This document shows, piece after piece, positions 42,214 to 53,046 of a DNA stretch of 64,000 nt. Made by a program: the position numbers and the translations under genes. Source of the DNA: Branchipolynoe longqiensis (Eukaryota > Annelida > Polychaeta > Phyllodocida > Polynoidae). Below the pieces are notes generated by a model that saw only the letters and a program-made list of their open reading frames with translations, searched no databases and was not told the DNA's origin. Position 1 is the stretch's first letter. Every line of letters begins with the position of its first letter. The DNA is taken from positions 153,669,064 to 153,733,063 of the forward strand of contig CM059186.1 in assembly GCA_030323885.1 (NCBI GenBank), written 5' to 3'.

Positions 42214-42583
42214 GGTTGAGGTCCGGGTCACCCAGAGATTTCATGATTGCTTATCTTGATTATCGACTCTTGACCTACCCCATATCGACTTATTTACCTG
42301 AACATTTGACCGACCCATTACCACTTATTGACACTTGATCCACATTGAACCTGATTCATTCTACCTCCACTCGTTAATGTACTCAACCATGACCTTCCCG
42401 TTTGATTACCTTGATTACCCATTGTTCAACCTCCGACCATTGATCCTACCTAAACTCATTAATGTACTCAACCATGACTTCTCTACTTATCTATTACTCA
42501 TAATTGACTTACTGTACCTGACATTATTACCTACTCTGATTAAACTTTTCCACATTATGTACTCCCGCCTCGTGTTTTGAATT
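42214..42583 (+). repeat. Split direct repeat B2 of element B
   Basis: Second copy of B1 and the 3' end of element B. About 40 bp (42175-42213) separate it from A2. It ends TTTTGAATT, and element A resumes with AGTACATAGG. Confidence 0.92.
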
Positions 42584-42584
42584 A

Positions 42585-43490
42585 GTACATAGGATAGGTG
42601 TGTACTTCTCGGCAGGACTAGCGGAAGGGACTTGGAGAAATAAAAGGGTACAATTTAGAGAGTATCTAATGTTTTGCAATAATATTAGAGACAATCCTAA
42701 GAAACCCAAGATGAAGACGGTAATGGTATATGCTTTATATTTAAATGATAAATTAAAGACTGAAGGTGCGGTAAAAAATTATATGAGCGGGGCACGAACG
42801 TGGATAAGATTGATGAACGGGAGTACAGACTCATTTGATTGTTACGCTATGACATTAATTAAAGCTGGTATATGTAGATTAAAAAATAACACTGTAAATA
42901 GAGCGTATCCATTAAAGACTAAGCATATTAAAATGATGATTATAAAATTTAACAAAATTAAAGATGATGGCCTTGTGTTGATTGTTGCATTATTAATAGT
43001 TTATCTATGTTTATTAAGACAGTCTAATTAATTGTATTCCGAGGTATCTGGGGATGGCGGTCACATGCTGCTCAGAAAGGACATCACGGCACACGAAACA
43101 CACCTAACAATAACAGTTAGGAGCACTAAAACTACACGTAGACCTGTGGATGTGTACAGTATTGAGATACCAAAAGGGACAAGTCGCGACTTCTGCCCAG
43201 TGCGTAATTGGTCCAAGTACATACGTCTAACTCCTGCACATGAGGACTCCCCAGCCTTCATGCTGAACAAGGGGGAACCGCTGACTGCCATAGCGTTTAA
43301 CAAATGCATGCAAGGTGCAGTGCAAGCATGTGGACTTCCCTGGTGGCCATTGGTGACGTGTCATAGTCTACGGCGAGGGGGAGCGCAAGAGTATGCAAGA
43401 TTTGGTATGCCCATAGATTGCATAAAGACACTTGGGAACTGGAAATCAGATAGTGTGTTTAATTATGTAAATAAAGATGCTTGTGTCTAG
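42585..43490 (+). pseudogene. Tyrosine recombinase of element A (one in-frame stop; start cut off by element B)
   Basis: Homologous to the element B recombinase: YFSAGLAEGTWRNKRVQF, TEGAVKNYMSGARTWIRL, CLLRQSN (first catalytic Arg), CHSLRRGGAQEYA (His-x-x-Arg), GNWKSDSVFNYV (Trp in the second His position, nucleophile Tyr). One TAA at 43029-43031, directly after LLRQSN, splits it without changing frame. The true N-terminus would lie left of element B, near the hairpin at 36016-36058. The first half is AT-rich and the half after the stop is less so, which may mean a mosaic origin. Confidence 0.85.
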
Positions 43491-43519
43491 GTATCATCAT
43501 CACTCCTGTTCCAAATTTG

Positions 43520-44009
43520 GCTGAGAGATGATGATCCCAGTGTGAAATTTAATGAATGTTGCTGTGTGACGTGATAGTGCGAATGTGGTTGAGTGTGCCA
43601 GATGTGAGCTGATTGTGTGACCGTGATCTGCTGAAGCTGCTTCATCATGACTTCTGTTTCAAGCTTTTATTACAGAATTAAATAGAGAATGCTCAGAATT
43701 ATATCATATAGTAGTATGATAGAACAATCATTGAGATGACCTGCATATAAGTAATTGAATTATGATATAGTAACTGACTCTGATATGACCTGCACATAAG
43801 TAATGATTATTATACTAGAAAATGACTTAGGTTGTTCTACCTGAGATGATAGAATAATTAATGCTAATAATCTCAATTGTACTATTGAGAAGGCTGATAT
43901 AATAATGTTCACAAAGGTGTAGTCCAAAAAGGCTGGTGTAAAATTTATTAAGCCTGATTAATAAATTTATTAGCCCAAAAAACGATTATGTGTGCCTGGT
44001 TTTTTAATT
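43520..44009 (+). repeat. Split direct repeat B1 of element A
   Basis: It starts GCTGAGAGATGATGATCCCA, 30 bp after the recombinase stop, and ends GTGCCTGGTTTTTTAATT, joining A2. It is repeated at 44245-44739 with a 4-bp insertion and a few substitutions. Confidence 0.9.
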
Positions 44010-44200
44010 GTACATGTTGCCGGAAACATGCATAATTCAAAATCCCTGGCTACGGGCCTGATATGATTAATACCATAGATACCGTTCGGAGCATGCGTTG
44101 CTATGGTCTGAGTTAACTTCCGGTAGAGAATGCAAGCACAGTTCAGTTCTTACCTGGCCACTGTCGTTGACGGAGTGCTAACACTGCTGTGGAACTTTGT
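44006..44200 (+). repeat. Split direct repeat A2 of element A
   Basis: Second copy of A1 (one difference in 195 bp). The palindrome CATGTTGCCGGAAACATG is at 44013-44030. Confidence 0.93.
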
Positions 44201-44244
44201 CCATCCCACCCACCCATCAGCCAGTCAAGCCTCCATGCTTGAGA

Positions 44245-44739
44245 GCTGAGAGATGATGATCCCAGTGTGAAATTTAATGAATGTTGCTGTGTGACGTGAT
44301 AGTGCGAATGTGGTTGAGTGTGCCAGATGTGAGCTGATTGTGTGACCGTGATCTGCTGAAGCTGCTTCATCATGACTTCTGTTTCAAGCTTTTATTACAG
44401 AATTAAATAGAGAATGCTCAGAATTATATCATATAGTAAGTAGTATGATAGAACAATCATTGAGATGACCTGCATATAAGTAATTGAATTATGATATAGT
44501 AACTGACTCTGATATGACCTGCACATAAGTAATGATTATTATATTAGAAAATGACTTAGGTTGTTCTACCTGAGACGATAGAATAATTAATGCTAATAAT
44601 CTCAATTGTACTATTGAGAAGGCTGATATAATAATGTTCACAAAGGTGTAGTCCAAAAAGGCTGGTGTAAAATTTATTAAGCCTGATTAATAAATGTATT
44701 AGCCCAAAAAACGATTATGTGTGCCTGGTTTTTGAATTA
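44245..44739 (+). repeat. Split direct repeat B2 of element A
   Basis: Second copy of B1 and the 3' end of element A (TTTTTGAATT). The sequence switches to element C coding DNA at once. Confidence 0.9.
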
Positions 44740-45730
44740 TTGACAGAGTTACCTTTGGACTTGCTGCAATCTACTATCAATCTACCACTACCCCCGTCCT
44801 TTGGGACACAGAAAATGGTGTGATTACATAATTGTGGCCCCTCTACTATAGATATTATATCTTGAGACAGCTCACTATTTAGTTTGTGTTCTACAATCTT
44901 TTTGTATTCAGGCCAACTTATCTTTCTGAATGGGGCATTGTACCGTAAGTCAGAGTCAACATTAATTACTCGAAAACCAAAAGTTACTCCCCAAAGAATA
45001 TAAGCCCAATCAGGGTCGGTATTGCCCCGAAGGAAACATTCCGCAAAGAAGCGACAAGGTTTAAGCTGTGCCCTCACTCCTCCAATGGGTACATTTACAT
45101 ATGCCTTTTATACAGTCACCAGTACACATAAAATATCAAAGGAGAACTAGTCTCAGTCTCACATATAGATATTTTATAATAGTCTGAAGCGCCTATGATA
45201 GTCTCAACTTTAAACATCTTAGTATCAGAATTCTCTTCGGTTTCCAACCAATTATTAATCGTGTCATTTACACATACTTCTTCAGCAATGCCTGATTAGG
45301 AAAGATTATCATATTCCACCTCATTCAATCCGCTTAAGTGAGTTTCGGGTTAAACCCCTGTAATATCTGAAGTGCTAAGTACCGACACAAGGTCTGTGTT
45401 GATTGAAGAATTAGTACAGGTTGGAATATCACTCAAAATAGTCAAATGTGAATCAGCCTTAATCGAGGCTGTCATGCCAAAGCAAGACGAGTCATTCAGG
45501 TATGTACGAACATCTTCACAACCAACAATTTTAGTAATAGGGATACAATCACATTCCATGCAATTAATATCAGAGCAATTAACAATGTCCGAAACAGTTA
45601 CAGTATCACATTCCATGCACTCAACCATTTTAGGGTCATCAGTTGGCGCCTCAATAGCACTGCAATTATACACTGCACTCGACACCGGCGGCCAAGCAAC
45701 TTTATCATTATTTCCTCGATGTTCACATTG
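44740..45730 (-). pseudogene. N-terminal pol part of element C (RT fingers)
   Basis: A Cys-rich linker (MVECMECDTVTVSDIVNC, INCMECDCIPITKIVGC) is followed in another frame by the RT fingers region: WGVTFGFRVINVD, APFRKISWPEYKKIVEHKL, NHTIFCVPKDGGSGRLIVDC, SKSKGNSVNN. These are DIRS/Ngaro-type RT landmarks. The sequence is lost just after NSVNN at the border with element A. The linker is in the same frame as the gag end, separated by one TGA followed by C, a context known to be leaky. In a decayed copy this may be chance. Confidence 0.7.
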
Positions 45731-46793
45731 TCATTCATGTCTGCAGTCATATAGCTTATGGCTCTTGCTTTTACATTTGCTGCCCCAATGGCCATAGCCA
45801 CAATCCTCTTCTGACCTGGAGCATCCATTATCTTTATTCCATTTGAAACAAGCACGCTTGGTCTCTTTCGAACTCTCTGAAGTTTTTCTACTGTAACTAC
45901 TCTTGCTTTTCTGCATGTCCTGCACGCCATAATGGCGAACACTCTTTCCAGCGTATGCCTCTGAGAATGCCTTGAATCCCACCTTTTCCGCTAAGACACA
46001 TATACTCAGATCATATTCGATATGGGACATATCCCGAAAATCATTATGCATAGCACGTATCATTAGCAACTCAATGTGTTCTAGGAAAGCACGAGCATCT
46101 AACATTCCCAGACCATCAATGGACAGGAACCACCGGATGTACACCTTTCAATTCATATGCATTCAGTCGTCTGACACTTTTCTGAGCAATGGTGAATTTT
46201 CTTAGTGACCACTTACTCCGTCTCCGTCGACTTCCGCTTGTACTTCTGCTTTCGGAGCATGAAGCTGAATGACGGTGCCTTCTCCCACGTGAAGCCGGTC
46301 GCCACTCCTGGGTTGTTCCATATGGAGAGAACCCGTCCTCCTCCTTCGGAAGTACGCTGGCAACCGCGCCCACCGGTCATAGCAAGCTGTCGCTGCCACC
46401 TTCACCTGCAGCAGTAATGCCAGCAGACAATATCACCGTACGACCCATTTCCTCTGTTTGTCTGTCGTCCCTCACTTCCCGTGTACTTGTTGATGAAAAC
46501 GTGCGCGAGCCACGGTGGCTGCGTGCAGCCAGCAACTTGTCACATTCAACTGCCAGCTTGACAACACTATCTTCCAATTTAATGGCAGCAATTTTATTTA
46601 ATATTTGCTGCTCCTTTTCTTCCATGCTTTGACATACAGACTCTTCTGGTGATGTATCACGTGATATTTGTTGAACCTTAGCAGATTTTCTACTTGCGCG
46701 CGTCGTCGGCTTATCCATTTTCCCGTTGCACTCTGTATCGTCCGCCATATGTGAGTACCCACAACGCCAACAAAAACCTGGCATTCGAGTCAT
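45731..46793 (-). pseudogene. Gag remnants of element C
   Basis: The first piece (46793-46377) has MPGFCWRCGYSHMADDTEC, a CxxC-H-C zinc-knuckle-like start. The middle piece (46373-46116) is Arg/Ser-rich in a shifted frame. The last piece (46144-45731) has ARAFLEHIELLMIRAMHNDF, AEKVGFKAFSEAY and a C-terminal Cys/His module ACFKWNKDNGCSRSEEDCGY, GHWGSKC, HKLYDC. The module corresponds to those of elements A and B. Confidence 0.7.
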
Positions 46794-47384
46794 GTTTTCC
46801 CAGGTTCAAATATGCTAAAGTGAAGACCGTTGAATTGAAGCACAATCACCCCTATATATATATATATATATATTGATAGTGATAAACCATGTATACGGGG
46901 ATAATAAGCTTATTACTGGTCTCCTGTATCCCCCTCCCCGCGGGGGGTACCAGCTTGCACCTCTCCTCCAGCCACTGCGCAGGGTGTGACACTCCACTCG
47001 CCCGGAAGTTTTTAGCATTTATATAAATATATATATAGATATACAGATATATATATATATAACTTAAAAGGATGCCTTCTGATTGACTCTCATATTCCAC
47101 CAAAGATGGCTGGCTGTGCAGGAAAACATCCATTCCTCAGTCTGTCCACCACATCGCCGCCCCATGAAACAGTGATTTCAGTGGCCATCGACTGACGTAG
47201 ATCCTAGTGAAGCAAGGGGCAATGATCTGGCCGGCCGATGCCCGGCCGCATACGAATGTGTGAATTCCATGCTAAAACCCGGCGCCACCTCCCCAGTAAA
47301 TCCCCGGGGCTCCCCCTCAACCAAGCCGAGGCGCCCACTCTCGGGGAATGTCGGGGGGAGTTCGGGGAGAGTTCAGGGGTTCGT
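46794..47384. other. TA microsatellites; no gene seen
   Basis: TA runs lie at 46849-46872 and 47021-47061. Between and beyond them I see no coding frame. CCCCGCGGGGGG near 46937 is a short palindrome. Confidence 0.6.
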
Positions 47385-47580
47385 CACCCCTCCCCTCTAC
47401 CCTCCCCCTCCCGCCTCCCCCCTCCCCCCACCCTCCCCCTCCCCCCATCCCCATCCCTACCCACCTCCACTCGCCCCATCCCCCTATCCCCTGCCTCCTA
47501 CCCCCCTCCCCTCGCTACTTCCCCCACCCCCCCTTCCTCTCCCCTCTGGCCCCTCCCCCGCCCCAACGCACACAAGAACC
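47385..47580. repeat. C-rich low-complexity tract
   Basis: CCCTCCCCC-type repeats that give Pro-rich frames of no coding value. Confidence 0.9.
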
Positions 47581-47934
47581 TTTCTCACCAAACCATCTAT
47601 CCCCCACAATACCCAATATTCAATGATGTCTTTGGGATGAGGAAAAAAACACACTTCAGCATGCCATTCAGCGTACATTGCCAGTGTGGACTATTTCCAC
47701 GCTTCTCTCTAAATCCAGCACAACACAGTTGGACTTTTTGGTGGGTGTGTACATTTTCTTTTGTCGGGACTCTGGGATGAGTGGAATGCTAAAATACCTC
47801 ATGGCGTGGTATGGTGGACAGTGTGATGCCCGAGCCTTTTCAGAGAAGACGTGTGGCGCGGTGCTGATGCTGACAGACATAGAGAAGACAGGCCAAAAAT
47901 AGCAGTCCACCCAACGCTGCCATGTCCAGCCCAT
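47581..47934. other. No gene seen
   Basis: Balanced composition with no long frame that resembles a known protein. Confidence 0.45.
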
Positions 47935-48420
47935 CTTCACCCCGTCCCGCCCATACCACCCGCCCTGTGCCCCATCGTCACATCCCTCGCTTGCCTAACC
48001 TCACCCAACCCTAGCCACATGTAAGTCCGCTCTGTCCCCCTTCACCCCCACCTCACCAGGCCCTACACTGTCCTGCTACACCTTACCCCAAACCTCTGTA
48101 CCACACCTCCCTGCCCCAGCTCACGCAACCGGCCCTTCTCCACCTCAGCCCACACCTAGCCCCACCTCAGTCCGCCCTGTCACACTTTGAGGGGCGAGTG
48201 ACCTGCCCTGTTCGACCCCAGCCCAACCCCACTTCTCCCACTCTTTGCCCCCCTCACCCAACCCCGCCCCGCCCTGCCCCAATCTCACCCCACCCTGCCT
48301 TCTCCCCCCTAACGTCACCCCTGCCAACCCCCTTACCGTACACTGCCCATCTCCACCACATGCCCTCCTTCCCTCTGCTCGGCCCCCCTGCCCCCCCCCC
48401 CCCTCCGCCTCGGGCAAACC
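47935..48420. repeat. C-rich low-complexity tract, CCCCACC units
   Basis: Degenerate CCTCACCCCACCC units with a C-run at 48393-48403. No coding value. Confidence 0.85.
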
Positions 48421-48791
48421 CTTTCACTTTGCTGGAGTACACTTGGGACTAGGAGTCGTACATCCTTATTATGTAGATCCTCTAATTACTTAATATGGTG
48501 ATCCCTATCGAAATATCTCAAATTCCTGTCTAACAATACGATATTAATTTCAGAATAACCATGTACTATTATGTACATATAAATTATATACATATAGAGA
48601 GAGCCATAATGCGAGAAAAGTGATCACATTGCTACCCGGGACCTAGAGAAGACAGAAGCAGGGGGTGGGAATAACGCAACTTTATTTCCATGACAGACAG
48701 GGTAACTGGCGGAGTAGTTCACTTCTACTCCCTGCAGGTATGAGTGGCCGGTAACAAGGCCCGACATGCAAGTGAAGTATTAGGTATTTAA
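48421..48791. other. No gene seen
   Basis: AT-rich sequence up to the TTAA (48788-48791) that borders the next element. Confidence 0.45.
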
Positions 48792-49483
48792 AGTTGCATG
48801 GTCCGATGGCGTTTGAATTTTTGTCTTATTTTTTAGATAGATATATCAAATTGATCGTTATGAGCTACTAATCATTAGTCTGGAGTCATTTTAATGAAAA
48901 ATGACTAGTTTTGAAGCAATTTAAGCTGAAAGAACCCAAAATACTTTTGACAAGCTTTCCAAAAGTCCTCTCGCTATGACCAGTATTGACATCTCGCAAT
49001 GACCACGTGATGTGGAATGACCTAAATAAAATATAGTCTGGGTACCTTTTTTTTCTCTTGATGGCGCCATTGCGCCATCAATTGTTTCTTGGCATGTGAT
49101 GTGATGTGTGTAATATATGTTGATGTCGACACTGTGAGTTCTTGTTTGCAACTGTCTTTATTTAGAATGTTCTGTACTGACATCACCCTGTGCCACACTG
49201 GGGATGTTCGGACAACAACACAACTGGAACACACATACATTACATCTCCCTTTCAATGGAACAGAGGAACAAAATTCAATCATACCTTGATGCACAATTA
49301 CCCTTTTCCTTCTTCTTTAAATATAAATATGTATATATATTGAGTGTACTATAAAGTTAAAAACCATTTATATTTTCAATGAACTTAACAATTAATGGTA
49401 ATATTTTGTATATAACATATGAGACTCACAATATTCAATATAGTATTTTATGAACAAAATTTCCCAAAATGTTCAAATTAATA

Positions 49484-49615
49484 ATCATGCTTAATTATAA
49501 CAATTTCACTAGGGAACTCTTTTTTTTCCATAAGTATTGAGTCAATATTTATTTGCTAACATCCATGACATGTAAGACAACTTAAACAAAGCATTTATAA
49601 AAACATACAAAATGC
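49484..49615 (+). repeat. Dispersed direct repeat, copy 1 (pair with 53160-53288)
   Basis: Shared blocks: CTTAATTATAACAATT, AAGTATTGAGTCA, GACATGTAAGACAACTTAAA, GCATTTATAAAAACA. The copies lie 3.7 kb apart in the same orientation. Confidence 0.75.
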
Positions 49616-49624
49616 AGGACGTGA

Positions 49625-50890
49625 AGACCAGAAAATTGGCCTCTCACGATCATTTTCGTGGTTTTTCTTTTAAAATGTCTTATTTTTGGCATTAATGGTA
49701 CTTTTAGTTCAAAATTACGATTTATTTTAGCATATTTCGTTATATTTATGCATTTCGGATGGCCTTTGTGTTCATATAGGCCTAAGGCTAATACGACCAG
49801 GAGATTGATTTCTCCTGGCCGTTTTCGTTGTGTTTCTTTTCAAATGTTTTATTTTTGGCATTAATCTTACTTTTAGTTCCAAATTAGGGTTCAAATCCCA
49901 TTATTTTATAATAAGTAACATATTTGAAACAGTTTCAGTTGAATTAACTTTGAATAGTAGAGCCAGTGCCATAGTTGCTATATCTTGTCAACAAGTGGAG
50001 CCCGGTTGCCAAGTAATTGTAAACAGATTGCAGGGATCTAGCAACAGGGTAACTTTCTGGATTTTGAATCATTTTCTGAAATGTAGAATGCAATATAACA
50101 TATGGGTGGCCAGAAGTGTTAAATACAGCATTTTTGGCAGCTGCTTGAATAGTTTGATACTTAATTAATTTTATTTGATAGAATTTTTACGATGAGAACT
50201 GAGAAAAGATGTGAGAACGCTGAGAAGGGAGTGGGGACCAGGAGATCGATCTCTCTCGTCGTTTTCTTTGAAAACCTCTTATCTTTGCCATTAATGTTAC
50301 TTTTAATTCACAATTAGGATTTATTTTGTATTCATTGATATCTATATATGCATTTAGGATAGTTTTAGATTCACATAAAGTAATATGACCAGGAGATAGA
50401 TTTCTCTCGGCCGTTTTCGTAGGTTTTCTTTTAATATGTCTTATTTCAGGCACTAATGTTACTTTTTGTCTAAAATCAGGGTTTACTTTCGTATATTTAT
50501 TAATATATATACATTTCAGATGATTTTGGGTTTAATATAAAGTAACATGACCTGGAGATTGATTTCTCACGTTCGATTTCATCATTTTTCCCATTAAAAA
50601 ACGTCTTAATTTTGGCATTATTAAGCCATTAATGTTACTTTTAATCCAAAATTAGTTTACTTTGGCATATTTATTAATATATATAAATTTCCGATGATTT
50701 TGGGTTCAATACAAAGTAACATCACTAGGATAGTTGTCTATCTCGGTCGTTTTCGGCGGTCTTTCTTTTAAGACGTGTTATTTTTGTCATTATGTTACTC
50801 TTAATGTAAAATTAGGGTTTACTTTTGTATATTTATTAATATATATATACATTTGGAATGTTTTGGGGTTTTAAATTAACAGGATAGACA
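49625..50890. repeat. Degenerate tandem repeat, about 160-170-bp period
   Basis: Units begin near 49625, 49795, 50233, 50391, 50549 and 50718. They share GACCAGGAGATTGATTTCTC, TTTTCTTTTAAAATGTCTTA, TTTTTGGCATTAATG and TACTTTTAGTTCAAAATTA. One or two units are missing or replaced by other sequence at 49920-50230. Confidence 0.8.
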
Positions 50891-51215
50891 TACAATTGAT
50901 CTCATTCTTTCCCGCCATAATATGCTCAAATCATCATATGTATCCTCCCAAATATCGGACCATTGTGTGGTTCATGCGATTCTCAATGTGAGTAAGCCCT
51001 CTTTCCCCTGTAAACATGTTTCCTATCGTAAATATGGTTCTATTGGTATTGCGCAGCTCAGCGAAGACAGTTGTATTTGTCATTTGTTGTATCTGATGAC
51101 ATGTCTGAATGCCTGAAGATAATGGAGAAATGTGTTGGTGAAATTAGAGAGTGGATGAGGAAAAATATGCTCAAACTCAATGATGAGAAAATTGAGGTAT
51201 TAGTCATCTCCCCCT
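50885..51215 (+). mobile_element. LINE fragment, internally deleted (endonuclease end joined to RT)
   Basis: HTIDLILSRHNMLKS and ISDHCVVHAILNVSKPSF are the end of a LINE endonuclease. A second piece at about 51108-51215, MSECLKIMEKCVGEIREWM then KNMLKLNDEKIEVLVIS, is the CR1/L2-like RT region after the catalytic block. Everything between is missing. Confidence 0.75.
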
Positions 51216-51261
51216 AGCAGGTTTACAGCGGTGTTAGTGTTAGGTTAGTGTCAGGATGGAG

Positions 51262-51870
51262 ACCAAACTATTCAATGCTATCATATTTGACAGAATTAAA
51301 TACGCAATAAGTGAAATTTCATCAAATTAACCCTAAATTCAAAGCGAAATTAACGCCTCCACCGCATCGGCGGAGATATTAATATTGTCGAATCGACGAG
51401 TGTAAAGTAGACAAATCACCGCCCTCGCATCGACGTCGATATCCATACTGGCCGCCGCCGCCGCTTCGACGCCCAAATCTATTCAATGCTGTCATATTTA
51501 ACATAATTATGTACGCCATAAGTGAAATTTGATCAATTTAACCCTAAATTCGAACCTATATTAACACCGCCGCCGCATTGGCGGCGTTATTCATATTGTC
51601 AAATCGACGAATGTAAAGTAAACAAATCGCCACCGCCGAGTCAGCGGCTATATATTAGGCCCAAATCTATTCAATGCTATCATATTTAACAGAATTACAT
51701 ACGCAGTAAGTGAAATTTCATGAAATTAACCTAAATTCGAAGCAATATTAACGCCGCCATTAAATCGGTGTCGATATTAATATTGTCAAATCGACGAATG
51801 CAAGCAACCCCCACCGCCGCCGCTTCAGTAACAAGCGCGCTGGTTCCTGGTGGGTAGAGAAGGTAATATA
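51262..51870. repeat. Three tandem units, about 185-210 bp
   Basis: Units start near 51268, 51479 and 51665. They share CTATTCAATGCTATCATATT, GTGAAATTTCATCAAATTAA, ATTAACGCCGCC and AATATTGTCAAATCGACGAA. CGCCGCCGC words give them a CpG-rich middle. Confidence 0.85.
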
Positions 51871-52119
51871 TTAGGCCCAACCAGGTGCTCGCCGCAACAG
51901 GCTCAGAGAAATTTCCATAATGAATCAATTAATTCACATATAGCTAACACTCACTGTTTAGGCCACCATGCATACGGCGTGACATAGTTCTCGACGCCGC
52001 CAATAACCGGTGATAGCTACCTGGAGTTAGAGGGATAACACCACACACCGCTAACACTGCTCCATGCATATAGGCCCAGGAGATAACAAATGTTCAAACA
52101 CTGCGCTTCACAGTATCCA

Positions 52120-52378
52120 GCCAGTTAGCATTTCCTCGGAGCAGACTTTGGGGATCGTGCTTTTAGTATTGCTGCCTCGATACTGTGGAATGCTCTGCCA
52201 GGATATATCACAGATTGTAAATCTGTTGGTGCTTTTAAAAAAGGTCTTAAGACACATTTGTTTAAATCTGCTTTTAACTAGGTGACATTTATTTTCCTGT
52301 ATATTAGTTTGTTATATAAAGCGCCTGAGAACGGCGTGCTGGATCGAGTGCTAAATAAATGTTTTATTATTATTATTG
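52120..52378 (+). mobile_element. L2/CR1-like LINE, 3' end
   Basis: The frame ADFGDRAFSIAASILWNALP, then FKKGLKTHLFKSAFN and a stop (near 52280), is the C-terminal end of a CR1/L2-type RT protein. About 90 bp of 3' UTR end in a TTATTATTATT tail at 52363-52377, as usual for that group. The tail abuts the YR repeat that follows. Confidence 0.82.
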
Positions 52379-53044
52379 TACATGTTGCCGGTAACATGCA
52401 TAATTAAAACCCTGACCACGGGCCCATAGTAACGCATCCTAGCTACAAAACTTGATCTCGAATTTGGTAACCCGGGAGAGTTGATTTCCGGTTGCACAAG
52501 CCCCGTTGAATCAGTCGTCACCGTATCACCGAGCAGTAACGACTTGGATGTCTCAACTGTGAGGAATTTCAGAGTCCATCCCACCATCCCATCACAACAA
52601 CTTGATGGCTGAGAGTAGATGGTCCAAATCCAAAAAGAGTAATGTCTGGTAGTAAAAAATTGTACTGAGTGAGATGTCCCTGATGTGCTTCCTTGTATGA
52701 CCGTTATCTACCCCTAGCGGATGTCTGCTGTCATCAACTCAAGAATATTTCTCAGTTGCATATATAATACAGAATAGTCATTGTTGAGTAGAGTAAACCT
52801 AGATATCAACCTATCAACCCTGCATATAAGTAATTTGAATTACATGAATTAACAGTCACCTCTGAATTGTACTATCTCAGAAGGTAGATTAGTTACAAGC
52901 TATCCGAGCAACTGTACTGTTGCCAAAGTAAATTAAATATGATTGTGCTAGTCATAGAATAATAATGGCTAGTGTGAAATTTATTAAAAATGTTTAATAA
53001 ATTATTGGCCCAAAATAATAGAAATCCTGTGTCTGGTTTTTTAA
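52376..53044 (+). mobile_element. Solo A-B repeat of an element A-like YR retrotransposon
   Basis: The start ATTGTACATGTTGCCGGTAA and the palindrome CATGTTGCCGGTAACATG (52381-52398) match the A repeat of element A. The rest (CATCCCACC, TGGCTGAGAG, CTGCATATAAGTAATT, TTAATAAATTATTGGCCCAA, GTCTGGTTTTTTAATT) matches its B repeat. No coding part lies between, and the sequence is clearly diverged. Confidence 0.78.
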
Positions 53045-53046
53045 TT

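Larger units (their letters stand above)
36072..42583 (+). mobile_element. Element B: GC-rich Ngaro-like retrotransposon nested in element A
   Basis: The layout is A1 (36072-36405), gag, pol, YR, B1 (41477-41846), A2 (41844-42174), B2 (42214-42583). B1 and B2 differ at only about three visible bases and A1/A2 at a handful, so the insertion is recent. It separates the RNase H end of element A (36008) from the element A recombinase (42585 onward). No target duplication is visible, as expected for recombinase-mediated insertion. Coding parts are strongly GC-rich, with C-ending codons, in contrast to the AT-rich host element. Both breaks in its ORFs lie in C-rich runs. Confidence 0.93.
29966..44739 (+). 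mobile_element. Element A: Ngaro-like tyrosine-recombinase retrotransposon with split direct repeats
   Basis: The layout is A1 (29966-30160), gag, RT-RNase H, recombinase, B1 (43520-44009), A2 (44006-44200), B2 (44245-44739). A1 and A2 differ at one visible base in 195. This A1-B1-A2-B2 arrangement defines Ngaro/PAT-type elements of the DIRS order. These lack an integrase and insert through a tyrosine recombinase without target duplication. Coding parts are AT-rich. The element is interrupted by element B (36072-42583) and enlarged by a 1.6-kb internal tandem duplication. Without these it would be roughly 6.6 kb. Satellite DNA lies on its left and the decayed element C on its right. Confidence 0.93.
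44740..46793 (-). mobile_element. Element C: decayed YR-type retrotransposon, gag and start of pol
   Basis: Minus strand: gag remnants (46793-45731) followed by the beginning of pol (45730-44740). It stops where element A ends, before the RT catalytic palm, RNase H, recombinase and repeats. Several frameshifts separate the gag pieces. Its Gag and RT are distant from those of A and B, so it is a different lineage. Confidence 0.75.

Noticed and set aside
41598..42580. Duplicated 81-residue frames in the B1 and B2 repeats of element B
   Set aside because: Identical because the DNA repeat is duplicated. The AT-rich composition makes chance openness likely.
47238..47780. 180-residue plus-strand frame starting near a CCGGCCG-rich stretch
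   Set aside because: More than half is C-rich low-complexity DNA, and the remainder shows no recognisable domain or splice support.
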